From positions 186,001 through 250,000 of the forward strand of contig NZ_CP014169.1 of NCBI RefSeq assembly GCF_001717955.1: DNA of 64,000 bases, given 5' to 3'. Both the position numbers and the translations under genes were made by a program. Positions 53,152-61,817 of this stretch are shown piece after piece; the stretch's first letter is position 1, and each line of letters starts with the position of its first letter. The notes beneath the pieces were generated by a model. That model saw only the letters and a list, made by a program, of their open reading frames with translations, was not told the DNA's origin and ran no database searches. This stretch comes from Sphingomonas panacis. Its GTDB lineage: Bacteria; Pseudomonadota; Alphaproteobacteria; Sphingomonadales; Sphingomonadaceae.

Positions 53152-54333
53152 ATGAAGCCTTCTCCGCAGCTGGGGAGCGGATCGCCGGGTGACACTATCA
53201 CGCCGTTCTCCGTATCTGTGCCACAGGCCGATCTTGACGATCTGAGGCGACGTCTGGCCGCCACCCGCCTGCCCGATAAGGAGTCCGTCGGAGATTGGAG
53301 CCAAGGGGTACCGCTGGCGAAAGCACAATCGCTTCTCGACTATTGGCAGGATCGTTATGACTGGAGGAAATTCGAGGCGCGCCTCAACAAACTTCCCCAG
53401 TTCCGTACCACCATCGATGGGATTGGCATCCATTTCCTGCATGTCAGGTCGGTTCATGCCGAAGCGCTGCCTCTCATTCTCACGCATGGCTGGCCGGGTT
53501 CGATCATTGAATTCCTCGATGTGATCGAGCCCCTCGTTGACCCCGTCCGCCATGGCGGGAGCGCCGAGGATGCCTTTCATCTGGTGATTCCCTCGCTTCC
53601 AGGCTTCGGCTTTTCGGATAAGCCGGTCGAACCTGGTTGGCACCTCGGACGAACGGCGCGAGCCTGGGCTACCCTGATGAAGCGGCTCGGCTATCCCCGC
53701 TGGGTCGCCCAAGGGGGTGACTGGGGAGCGGGGCTGGCGATCGTTCTCGCACAACAACAGCCGGATGGCCTTGTCGCGGCGCACGTCAACTGGCCGATGG
53801 TCTTTCCAAAGGAGTTGCCCTCCAGCCCGACTCCGGAGGAGCAACGTGCGATCGACGATCGGGCAGGCTTTCTGGCATCAGGATCGTCATACTTCCGGCA
53901 GCAAGCAAGCCGGCCCCAGACATTGGGCTACGGTCTGGCGGATTCACCTATCGGCCAAGCCATGTGGATCTATGAGAAATTCTGGGATTGGACCGACAAC
54001 AAGGGAGCCCCTGAGGATGCGTTGTCGACCGTGGCGATGCTCGACAACATCACTCTCTACTGGCTAACGAACTCCGCGACCTCGTCGGCTAGGACTTACT
54101 GGGAGAATACCCAAAGTGGCCATGTCGGACATGGCAAGGGGCGTGTCGAACTGCCCATGGCAGGTACTGTATTCCCGCGCGAGATATTTCGCGCGCCGAG
54201 GATTTGGGCCGAGCGGGAATGGCCGAATCTGTTCTACTGGAACGAACTGGATAAGGGAGGTCACTTCGCGGCGTTCGAACAACCCACTCTTTTCGTCAGG
54301 GAATTGCGCCATGCTTTCGCCGCGATCCGTTGA
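53152..54333 (+). CDS. epoxide hydrolase (microsomal type, EHN domain)
   Basis: A 393-residue alpha/beta hydrolase with the N-terminal EHN segment (ITPFSVSVPQADLDDLRRRLAATRLPDKE, GVPLAKAQSLLDYWQDRYDWRKFEARLNKLPQFRTTIDGIGIHFLHVRS). HGWPGS near residue 112 is the oxyanion-hole motif, QGGDWGAGLA near 188 holds the catalytic Asp nucleophile, and GGHFAAFEQP near 370 the His. It opens an epoxide to a diol through an ester intermediate. GGAGG lies 8 bases before ATG 53152; earlier ATGs at 53137 and 53146 would overlap it. The aldehyde dehydrogenase follows on the same strand after about 200 bp. Juvenile-hormone-like, limonene or alkene epoxides are possible substrates. Confidence 0.92.
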   Translation: MKPSPQLGSGSPGDTITPFSVSVPQADLDDLRRRLAATRLPDKESVGDWSQGVPLAKAQSLLDYWQDRYDWRKFEARLNKLPQFRTTIDGIGIHFLHVRSVHAEALPLILTHGWPGSIIEFLDVIEPLVDPVRHGGSAEDAFHLVIPSLPGFGFSDKPVEPGWHLGRTARAWATLMKRLGYPRWVAQGGDWGAGLAIVLAQQQPDGLVAAHVNWPMVFPKELPSSPTPEEQRAIDDRAGFLASGSSYFRQQASRPQTLGYGLADSPIGQAMWIYEKFWDWTDNKGAPEDALSTVAMLDNITLYWLTNSATSSARTYWENTQSGHVGHGKGRVELPMAGTVFPREIFRAPRIWAEREWPNLFYWNELDKGGHFAAFEQPTLFVRELRHAFAAIR

Positions 54334-54522
54334 AGGCAGGGTCGATGCCGAAGACGCAATCCTGGGTCAGCTTGGAATCATGCGTGAGCGCCGAAGTGCT
54401 CAGACCCGAAGCGAGTCGCGCAAAGGACATCCTTCTCGAAGGCGAATGTGGCCGAGCATTCGTTCAGTCGGTGGCGACGTCGAATTTCAAAGTTCAACCA
54501 GCATCATCGCGATCTGCTAAAT

Positions 54523-55859
54523 TTGAGGAGTGTTGTGACATGAACATCGAGGTCCATACGAAGGCTGCGGCTTGGCACGAGCGTATTTATGTGGGCGGGT
54601 CGTGGGAGGCGGGCGCGGGGGGCGTGGTGGACGTTCGCGAGCCGGCGACTGGGGATGCGATCGCGACGGTCGGCATGGCGGGACCGGCGGACGTTGATGT
54701 GGCTGTGGCGGCGGCGGTGAAGGCGCAGGTGGCGTGGGCGGAGACGCCGGCGACGGAGCGGGCGCGGGTGCTGCGCACGGCGGGTACGCTGCTCGAGGAG
54801 CGCAAGGAGGAGTTCATCGAGTGGCTGGTGCGCGAGAGCGGCTCGACCCGGTTCAAGGCGGGGTTCGAGGTGGCGAGCTTGGCCGAGCTGTATGAGGCCG
54901 CGGCGCTCCCGACGCAGCCCGAGGGCATGGTGCTGCCGTCCGGCTCGGCCGTGCGGATGAGCTTCGCGCGGCGCGTGCCCGTCGGCGTGGTGGGCGTGAT
55001 CACGCCGTGGAACTTCCCGCTGGCGATGGCGCTGCGCGCGGCGGCGCCGGCGCTTGCGCTCGGCAATGCGGTGGTGCTCAAGCCCGATCCCAAGACGCCG
55101 GTGTCGGGCGGCATGCTGCTGGTGGGGCTGTTCGAGGAGGCGGGCCTTCCGCCGGGCCTGTTCAGCGTGTTGCCCGGTGGCGGCGACGTCGGCGAGGCGC
55201 TCGTGGGGCATCCCGATGTCGGGATGATCTCGTTCACCGGCTCGACGGCAGTGGGCCGCGCGATCGGCAGGACCGCGGGCGGGATGCTCAAGAAGGTGTC
55301 GCTGGAGCTGGGCGGCAACAATGCGCTGATCGTGCTGGAGGATGCGGATCTGGACAAGGCGAGCGCGGCGGGCGCCTTCGGCTCCTTCTTCCATCAGGGT
55401 CAGGTGTGCATCGCGTCGGGGCGGCATTTTGTCCACCGCAAGATCGCGGACCAGTATATCGAGCGGCTCGCGGCGCGCGCGAACAATATCGTGGTGGGTG
55501 ATCCGTTCCGCCAGGATGTGGGGATCGGGCCGATCATCAGCGCGCCGCAGCTCGCCAAGATCGATCGGCTGGTGCAGGAGAGTGTCGGCGCGGGCGCGAG
55601 CCTGGCGGCCGGCGGGACGCATGACGGGCCGTTCTACCGTCCGACCGTGCTCGCCGGCGTCACCTCGGGCATGTCGGCCTTCACCAACGAGATCTTCGGC
55701 CCGGTCGCGCCGGTGACCGTGTTCGATGATGAAGACGAGGCGGTCGCGCTCGCCAACGACACCGAATATGGCCTGTCGGCGGCGGTGATCAGCCGGTCGC
55801 CGATGCGGGCGCTGGCGGTCGGGCGCCGGCTCAAGAGCGGCATGGTCCATATCAACGAC
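54523..55859 (+). repeat. long direct repeat, copy 1
   Basis: The sequence from 54523 (TTGAGGAGTGTTGTGACATG) to 55859 recurs at 62664-64000 with an offset of exactly 8141 bp. No difference was seen on reading, and all open frames of both copies have identical translations. The repeat begins 17 bp before the aldehyde dehydrogenase start and therefore includes its ribosome site but not its promoter. The second copy is cut by the window end, so the true length is at least 1337 bp. Confidence 0.95.
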
Positions 55860-56009
55860 CAGACCGCCATCTATGAGGTCCACGCCCCCTTCGGCGGCGT
55901 CAAGTCGTCCGGCAACGGTGCGCGCCACGGATCGCTGACTAACCATGAAGAATACACCGTCCTCCAGTGGGTCACCATCAACGACGAACCCCCAGCTTAC
56001 CCGTTCTAA
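54540..56009 (+). CDS. NAD-dependent aldehyde dehydrogenase (benzaldehyde dehydrogenase-like), copy 1
   Basis: A 489-residue aldehyde dehydrogenase: RIYVGGSWEAG, VITPWNFPLAMALRAAAPALALGNAVVLKPDPKTPVSG as coenzyme motif, FTGSTAVGRAIG, LELGGNNALIV (general-base Glu) and GQVCIASGRHF (catalytic Cys near residue 292), with HAPFGGVKSSGNGARHG and a final EEYTVLQWVTI as in XylC-type benzaldehyde dehydrogenases. GAGGAG precedes ATG 54540. The gene is more extremely GC-rich and codon-biased than its neighbours, and a second identical copy lies 8141 bp downstream. It follows the epoxide hydrolase. It probably oxidises an aldehyde released in the pathway. Confidence 0.93.
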   Translation: MNIEVHTKAAAWHERIYVGGSWEAGAGGVVDVREPATGDAIATVGMAGPADVDVAVAAAVKAQVAWAETPATERARVLRTAGTLLEERKEEFIEWLVRESGSTRFKAGFEVASLAELYEAAALPTQPEGMVLPSGSAVRMSFARRVPVGVVGVITPWNFPLAMALRAAAPALALGNAVVLKPDPKTPVSGGMLLVGLFEEAGLPPGLFSVLPGGGDVGEALVGHPDVGMISFTGSTAVGRAIGRTAGGMLKKVSLELGGNNALIVLEDADLDKASAAGAFGSFFHQGQVCIASGRHFVHRKIADQYIERLAARANNIVVGDPFRQDVGIGPIISAPQLAKIDRLVQESVGAGASLAAGGTHDGPFYRPTVLAGVTSGMSAFTNEIFGPVAPVTVFDDEDEAVALANDTEYGLSAAVISRSPMRALAVGRRLKSGMVHINDQTAIYEVHAPFGGVKSSGNGARHGSLTNHEEYTVLQWVTINDEPPAYPF

Positions 56010-56017
56010 TTAAAAGA

Positions 56018-56056
56018 GAGACGGGTGGCTGTTCGTAAGAACGAGCCACCACGTCT
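56018..56056 (+). terminator. bulged hairpin after the aldehyde dehydrogenase, possible terminator
   Basis: GAGACG-GGTGGCT-GTTC can pair with GAAC-GAGCCACC-ACGTCTC, giving a long stem with two single-base bulges, directly after the stop at 56009. There is no clear U-tract, so it may be an attenuating or stabilising structure in the leader of the araC gene and not a full terminator. Confidence 0.45.
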
Positions 56057-56076
56057 CCTTCACGAAGGAGAGGACA

Positions 56077-57114
56077 ATGGAAATGCTAGGAAATTCCGGA
56101 TGTATCCGTCAGTTTGCGCGATTTGCCCGGGAGCAGGGTATAGCTCTTGAGGCGCTGATAGACGGAGACTTGAGAGAGGTTCTTAGGGCCAGCTATGAAA
56201 AGGATAGGGTTCCGGCGCACGCAATCGTCGATATGCTGCAAATATGCTCGGTCAAGATGGATCGCCCCGCTCTCGGAGCCTCGACAGCGGCATGGGCTAA
56301 AATCAACGGCGGCTTTGGTCCGCTCAGTTTGGTATGGGACCATGCTCCAACGCTTGCCGATGCACTGCGCGTCAACCGTCAATATATCCATCTGGAAAAT
56401 GGTGCTGTTGGCTTCAACCTGTCGGATGAAGACGAAAACATCGCCCTCGAACATATATTAATGGTGCCCGCGCGTTTTGGCGCATCGCAGTTCGTAGAAG
56501 CGTCGCTGACACTCGAGGTGCGCATTATACGCATGATCCTGGGCAGTGAAAACTGGTCTCCGGTGCGTGTCGAACTCGCTCATCACGCACCGCCTACCAT
56601 CAGGATTCAGCAAAATATCTTTCGTTGTCCTATGGATTTCAACTCGGATCGTAATGCGGTTGTCCTTAAACGGCGGGACTTGAAGCAGCCATCGCGCAAC
56701 GGCAATGCACAGATGTTTGCGTTTTTGGAGCGGCAGATCCGAACCGAGGACTCTGCCGCGCCCGTGGAACTTCCCAGACGAGTCGAGCAGATTATTGCGG
56801 CCAAGCTCGTAAGAGGGGAAGCCACGCTCGAACATGTGGCACATGGGCTTGGCATGAGCCCGCGTGCATTGCAGCGGCACTTAGCCGGGCACAATCTAGC
56901 ATTCGCGGATTTGCTGATCGAGGTGCGGACCAGGATAACCGACGAATATTTTGGCGGCGAACGGCGTCCAAACCTTACGGCGCTTGCACATCGATTGGGC
57001 TATAGTGACAATAGCGCGGTAAGCCGCTTCCTACGTAAGCATTTGAATACGGGCGCCCGCGCTCTACGGGCTCAGAAGGGGGCAATGAAATGTCGGGAAC
57101 CCGCGTTGCATTAG
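56077..57114 (+). CDS. AraC-family regulator with arabinose-binding-type N-terminal domain
   Basis: A 345-residue regulator. The N-terminal two-thirds (FAREQGIALEALIDGDLREVL to about residue 210) match the AraC arabinose-binding-like domain seen in OruR/ArgR-type activators; the C-terminal third is the AraC helix-turn-helix pair: ATLEHVAHGLGMSPRALQRHLAGHNLAFADLLIEVR and NLTALAHRLGYSDNSAVSRFLRKHLNTGARALR. AAGGAG lies before ATG 56077. It stands between the aldehyde dehydrogenase and the second BVMO gene and is the likely activator of the BVMO-TonB-SDR cluster. A decayed relative of its N-terminal domain is at 43864. Confidence 0.92.
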   Translation: MEMLGNSGCIRQFARFAREQGIALEALIDGDLREVLRASYEKDRVPAHAIVDMLQICSVKMDRPALGASTAAWAKINGGFGPLSLVWDHAPTLADALRVNRQYIHLENGAVGFNLSDEDENIALEHILMVPARFGASQFVEASLTLEVRIIRMILGSENWSPVRVELAHHAPPTIRIQQNIFRCPMDFNSDRNAVVLKRRDLKQPSRNGNAQMFAFLERQIRTEDSAAPVELPRRVEQIIAAKLVRGEATLEHVAHGLGMSPRALQRHLAGHNLAFADLLIEVRTRITDEYFGGERRPNLTALAHRLGYSDNSAVSRFLRKHLNTGARALRAQKGAMKCREPALH

Positions 57115-57367
57115 GCGTCAGGCGGTTACTGCTAGCCGTATGCGTTACGCAAGTGCGGGGCCTTAGTCCTCCGTAGGGCCACCTGCTGCCCTCGCCGGAC
57201 TGCGCGCGGCACGCCATGGGGTCTTTGCCCGGAACCGAGCGGGAGCAACACTGTCGCGATCGGTCAATATTCTGGCGCGCATCGCAACGTCTTCGGGACG
57301 CTCATTCGATAAGATCCATCCAAGAGAAGGCCGGGGGAGGAATCGCCCGCAAGCCCAAGGAGTGGAT

Positions 57368-59173
57368 ATGACCGGAAGTGTTGCTGAGGTCTCGCGCGAT
57401 CACGCCAGCGTGGAATCGCTCCGCGCAAAATATGCGGAAGAGCGCAACCGCCGTCTCGATCCGCGCAAGAATGAGCAGTTTATCGAAGTAACTGGCGAAT
57501 ATCGTCACTTCGTCGACGATCCGTGGATCGAAGCGCCGATCACGCGGGGTTCAATCGAAGAGGTCGTCGAGGCGCTTGTGATAGGCGGGGGATTCGGTGG
57601 ACTCCTGGCATCGGCGGGTCTGAAGAAGATCGGGATCGACGATATCCGAATTGTGGAAAAAGCAGGCGATTTCGGTGGAACTTGGTATTGGAACCGGTAT
57701 CCGGGCGCACAGTGCGACATCGAGTCCTACATCTATCTGCCGCTGCTTGAGGAAACGGCCTATATTCCCACCGAGAAATACGCCCACGCGCCGGAGATTT
57801 TCGAGCATGCCCAGCGCATCGGCAGACATTTCGGGCTATACGACAAGGCTCTGTTTCAGACCGAGATCACCAGCATGGATTGGGACGAGGCGGCATTGCG
57901 CTGGACCGTTCGTACCGATCGCGGTGACCTGATCCAGGCGCGCTATGTGCTGACCGCCAGCGGACCCCTCAATCGCCCCAAGTTGCCCGGTATCTCCGGG
58001 ATCAGCCGCTTCAAGGGTCACATGTTCCACACCAGCAGGTGGGATTATGGCTATACCGGCGGCGATGCAAATGGGGGCATGACGCGCCTTGCGGACAAAA
58101 AGGTTGCGGTGCTGGGCACTGGCGCGACGGCGGTCCAGTGTGTTCCCTATCTCGCGCGCGATGCGCAACATGTTTACGTGGTACAGCGCACCCCCTCCAA
58201 TGTAGGCGCGCGGGGCAACAGACCGACGGATCCGGACTGGGTAAAATCCTTGGCTCCCGGTTGGCAGCGCGAACGGATGGAGAATTTCAACGCCATAGTG
58301 TCCGGTGCGCGCTGTGAGACGGACTTTGTCGCCGACGGGTGGACCGAGCTGTTCAGCGACATGTTGACCAACTGGCGACCCGAGGATGGCCGGGAACTAG
58401 CCCTTCCTGAGGCCATGGCGCTGATGGAACGCGCCGATTTTCAGAAGGGCGAGGAAATGCGCGCCTGGATCGCGGCCCATGTGGAACGCCCGGAGGTCGC
58501 GGAGGCGCTCAAGCCTTGGTACGGTGTACTGTGCAAGCGCCCCGCCTTCAACGATGACTATCTGCCCTCCTTCAATCGGGACAACGTCACGTTGATCGAT
58601 ACGCACGGGGCGGGGGTCGACGAAATCACCGGGTCGGCCATCGTATGTAACGGCGTTTCCTATCCTGTCGACTGCATCATCTTCGCGACCGGTTTCGAGG
58701 TTGGCACGACCACCAATCGCACCGCCGGCGCCGCCATCCGCGGTGTCGGGGGTGAACTCCTGGCCGGCCATTTCGCGGATGGTCCCCGCACGCTGCACGG
58801 CTTCTATGTCCATGGATTTCCCAACCTGTTCCTTCTGGGGTCCGGCAATAATGCGGTGAAGCCCAATATCACCGACATGCTGGCCGAGCAGGTCGATCAT
58901 CTCGTCGATCTCATCGCCAAGACGCGTGCAGTCGGCGCCAAGCGGATCGAAGCGACGGCGGGTGGCGAGGCGGAATGGCGCCAGATCATCGTGGCGAAAT
59001 CGCAGGGCATAAGGGCCATGCACGCCCAATGCACGCCGGGCTATTTCAATGCAGAAGGCGATATCGAGAAGAGTTGGAGCGCCAACACCTACGGTGGCGG
59101 AGCCCTCGAATTTTCGGCGCTGCTCAACGAGTGGCGCGAACGCGGCGATAATGCGGGATTGAAGATTTCGTAA
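57368..59173 (+). CDS. Baeyer-Villiger monooxygenase (type I FMO-like), second copy
   Basis: A 601-residue FAD/NADPH monooxygenase: GGGFGG near residue 73, DFGGTWYWNRYPGAQCDIESYIYLP, the fingerprint FKGHMFHTSRW near 215, GTGATA near 247 and FATGFE near 439. It shares its layout, including an AERNRR-type N-terminal motif and a CTPGYFNAEG segment near the C-terminus, with the BVMO at 15690 but is diverged, so they are paralogues and not a recent copy. AAGGAG lies 5 bases before ATG 57368; the in-frame GTG 57362 overlaps that site. It is followed by a TonB receptor, repeating the BVMO/TonB pairing seen in the first island. Confidence 0.94.
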   Translation: MTGSVAEVSRDHASVESLRAKYAEERNRRLDPRKNEQFIEVTGEYRHFVDDPWIEAPITRGSIEEVVEALVIGGGFGGLLASAGLKKIGIDDIRIVEKAGDFGGTWYWNRYPGAQCDIESYIYLPLLEETAYIPTEKYAHAPEIFEHAQRIGRHFGLYDKALFQTEITSMDWDEAALRWTVRTDRGDLIQARYVLTASGPLNRPKLPGISGISRFKGHMFHTSRWDYGYTGGDANGGMTRLADKKVAVLGTGATAVQCVPYLARDAQHVYVVQRTPSNVGARGNRPTDPDWVKSLAPGWQRERMENFNAIVSGARCETDFVADGWTELFSDMLTNWRPEDGRELALPEAMALMERADFQKGEEMRAWIAAHVERPEVAEALKPWYGVLCKRPAFNDDYLPSFNRDNVTLIDTHGAGVDEITGSAIVCNGVSYPVDCIIFATGFEVGTTTNRTAGAAIRGVGGELLAGHFADGPRTLHGFYVHGFPNLFLLGSGNNAVKPNITDMLAEQVDHLVDLIAKTRAVGAKRIEATAGGEAEWRQIIVAKSQGIRAMHAQCTPGYFNAEGDIEKSWSANTYGGGALEFSALLNEWRERGDNAGLKIS

Positions 59174-59306
59174 CGCAGATCGCGGCTGCTTCCGACACAA
59201 GGAACGCCACGTACAACTTGCCATAGGGATTAACGCTGGAGTGAAGAAGCAGGGATAGGGTCAGACGTCTAAAGAACGAAAACCATAAAAGTCAAAGGAG
59301 GGGAAA

Positions 59307-61730
59307 ATGAAGCTCTTGAATAAGGGAGTCTTTTCGGTTGTCACGCTATGCAGTTCGACTTCTCTGTTTGCACAAGTGGCGGCTGCTCAGCAGGCTGGCA
59401 GTGTGGTCGCACCTGCATCTCCGGTCGTGCAAGCATCCGGCGTGACATCAAACGAACCGCAGGTCGGCGATATCATCGTTACGGCACAAAAGCGGTCCGA
59501 GCGTCTCAATGATGTCCCGATGTCGATTACGGCGAGCACCAGTGATCAGTTGAAGTCGGCCGGAGTAACAAGCACCGATGACCTCGCGAAGATCGTTCCC
59601 GGCTTCACCTTCCTGAAAAGCAGCTATGGAACACCGATCTATTTCATACGCGGCATCGGGTTTAATGATACCACGCTCGGCGTAAGCCCAGCCGTTACCG
59701 TCTATGTGGACCAAGCGCCGCTTCCCTACTCCCCGATGTCGCGCGGCGCCACACTCGATCTCGAGCGCGTCGAAATCCTGAAGGGACCGCAAGGTACGCT
59801 TTTTGGGCAGAATTCTACCGGCGGCGCGATCAATTACATCGCTGCCAAACCGACTGACCATCTCGAGGCCGGGTTCGATCTGGGATTCGGCCGCTTCAAC
59901 GCCGTCGATACCGAGGCGTTCATCAGCGGTCCGATCACCAACACCCTCAAGGTGCGCCTCGCTGTTCGCCAGGAATATCAGGATGACTGGCAAAAGAGCT
60001 ATGTCAGCAGTGATACCATCGGACAGAAAAGGTTCATCAATGGTCGGGCGATGCTCGATTGGGACCCGAGCAGTACCTTTCATGTCGCATTGACTGCTTC
60101 TGCGTGGAAGGACACATCTGATACCCAGCAGCCGCAATTCGTGCTGTTCCGCGGTCCCGATAGCGCTCCCGCTCACCTGCCTATTCCGTATCCTATCGAT
60201 ACCTTCCCGGCAGCGCCAAAGAACGACCGGGCAGCAGCATGGGATCCGGGGGTGAGTTTCGCAAGGAATGACAGATTCTATCAGTTCACCGGGCGGGCTG
60301 ACTGGAACTTGATGGATGATATCGCGCTGACGTCTTTAACATCGTACGCCAATTATAAGACATTCACGCCGCTCGATCTCGACGGCACCATCTATCCGGT
60401 CTCGCGCACGGTTGTCTCCGGCATGATCAAAAGTTTTTCTCAGGAATTACGGCTCAATGGGACCGCAGGAGACAGGCTGCGCTGGATGTTGGGCGGAAGC
60501 TATCAGAAAGACACGGTCAACGAGGAATTCCGATACGATCCCCAATTCACGACGAATGGAAATATAGGGCCCTTCGTCTATCACGGATTTGGAGTGACCA
60601 ACGATCAGAGCATCAGGACAGCGGGGGTGTTTGGAAGTTTAGATTTCGCGATAACCGATAAAATCACGCTGCAGGGATCGGCTCGCTACACCGACCAGCA
60701 CCGCCGTTATCAGGGATGCGGGAGAGATGACGGTGACGGGGATCTAGCAGCAGCCTTCGATTACCTGGCTTTTCTACTGAGTGGAACTGCCGGAAACATT
60801 CCTCCTGGAGGTTGCGTCACACTGAATGCCACCACCGGCGTGCCGGGTCTCGTGCATGATCAGCTCAATCAAAACAACGTCTCTTGGCGCGCGAGTGTGA
60901 ATTACAAGCCGAGATCGAGCATGTTGTTTTACGCGAATGTAACAAAGGGCTACAAGTCAGGCAGCTTCCCGACACAGCCCCCGCCTACCTCCGCAGCTCT
61001 TAATCCGGTAAACCAGGAATCGGTTCTGGCTTATGAGGTGGGGACGAAAATCGATCTGTTTCGCCGGAAAGTGCAGCTGACTGCTGCGGCCTTCTATTAT
61101 GATTACCGCGACAAACAGCTTCTTGGTACTCTCAATCTTCCGCCATTCGGCGCGCTTCCTGCATTGGTCAACATCCCTATGTCGAGGGTTGAAGGTGCGG
61201 AATTCAATGCAACCCTGCTGCCGCTTCACGGCCTGAGACTTAATGTGGGCGGCACCTATGTCGATACCAGGATAAAGAGCGATCCGCCCAATCCCACAGG
61301 CCCTTTCGGCAGTCAGGGCGGGAGCTTCGTCGGTAGCCCGTTTCCCTTTACGCCCAAGTGGCAGGGCGTTGCGGATGCCCAGTATACCTTTCCGATCTCG
61401 TCTGGCCTGAACATGTACTTGGGAGGCAACGTGACGGCTCGAAGCAAAGCGAACGCGTCGCTTTTCAACGGGGGTTCGGCCGTTTCGCCTTACGACGGCG
61501 CATCGATCGCAGGTCTGGAGAAAATGCTTGTCATTCCCGGATACGCGCTGCTGGACCTACGGGCGGGCGTGGAAACGCCGGACTCGAAACTCCGCATCGA
61601 GATCTGGGGCCGCAACGTGGCGAACAAATTCTACAGCACCAATATCGTTCGAGTATCAGATTATGTCTATCGATTTGCTGGCATGCCCGCAACGTACGGA
61701 GTGACCTTGAAGTTTCGCTTCGGTCAATGA
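59307..61730 (+). CDS. TonB-dependent outer-membrane receptor, second copy
   Basis: An 807-residue receptor with a signal peptide (FSVVTLCSSTSLFAQVAAAQQ), TonB-box-like DIIVTAQKR near residue 53, the plug domain (RLNDVPMSITASTSDQL, IRGIGFNDTTLGVSPAVTVYVDQAPLPY, DLERVEILKGPQGTLFG, NSTGGAINYI) and a barrel ending in VTLKFRFGQ. It is clearly paralogous to the receptor at 20075 over its length. GGAGGGG lies before ATG 59307, 133 bp after the BVMO stop. It likely imports the substrate of this cluster. A tiny open frame overlaps its stop codon. Confidence 0.95.
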   Translation: MKLLNKGVFSVVTLCSSTSLFAQVAAAQQAGSVVAPASPVVQASGVTSNEPQVGDIIVTAQKRSERLNDVPMSITASTSDQLKSAGVTSTDDLAKIVPGFTFLKSSYGTPIYFIRGIGFNDTTLGVSPAVTVYVDQAPLPYSPMSRGATLDLERVEILKGPQGTLFGQNSTGGAINYIAAKPTDHLEAGFDLGFGRFNAVDTEAFISGPITNTLKVRLAVRQEYQDDWQKSYVSSDTIGQKRFINGRAMLDWDPSSTFHVALTASAWKDTSDTQQPQFVLFRGPDSAPAHLPIPYPIDTFPAAPKNDRAAAWDPGVSFARNDRFYQFTGRADWNLMDDIALTSLTSYANYKTFTPLDLDGTIYPVSRTVVSGMIKSFSQELRLNGTAGDRLRWMLGGSYQKDTVNEEFRYDPQFTTNGNIGPFVYHGFGVTNDQSIRTAGVFGSLDFAITDKITLQGSARYTDQHRRYQGCGRDDGDGDLAAAFDYLAFLLSGTAGNIPPGGCVTLNATTGVPGLVHDQLNQNNVSWRASVNYKPRSSMLFYANVTKGYKSGSFPTQPPPTSAALNPVNQESVLAYEVGTKIDLFRRKVQLTAAAFYYDYRDKQLLGTLNLPPFGALPALVNIPMSRVEGAEFNATLLPLHGLRLNVGGTYVDTRIKSDPPNPTGPFGSQGGSFVGSPFPFTPKWQGVADAQYTFPISSGLNMYLGGNVTARSKANASLFNGGSAVSPYDGASIAGLEKMLVIPGYALLDLRAGVETPDSKLRIEIWGRNVANKFYSTNIVRVSDYVYRFAGMPATYGVTLKFRFGQ

Positions 61731-61807
61731 CGCTGATGGACGCATATTTGGGAATGAAATTTTCATTGATTGAGAAGGAAGGTGGTCTTGACTGCCTTCT
61801 CGGCTGA
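61727..61807 (+). CDS. possible 26-codon leader peptide between TonB and SDR genes
   Basis: An ATG at 61727 overlaps the TonB receptor stop (ATGA) and opens a 26-codon frame, MTLMDAYLGMKFSLIEKEGG..., ending at a TGA at 61805-61807, ten bases before the SDR ATG. It could couple translation of the two genes, or be a chance frame. A GAGAAGG...CCTTCTC stem inside it could hide or expose the SDR ribosome site. There is no family evidence. Confidence 0.25.
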   Translation: MTLMDAYLGMKFSLIEKEGGLDCLLG

Positions 61808-61817
61808 GGGAGCTTCT

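Noticed and set aside
52670..53155. 161-codon plus-strand frame before the epoxide hydrolase gene as a conserved hypothetical protein
   Set aside because: It overlaps equally long minus-strand frames, has no ribosome site and runs into the epoxide hydrolase start, so coding status cannot be supported.
54504..55946. 480-codon minus-strand open frame, repeated at 62660-63991
   Set aside because: It mirrors the aldehyde dehydrogenase and is very rich in Arg, His and Ala, as expected from the antisense of biased codons. No start context supports it.
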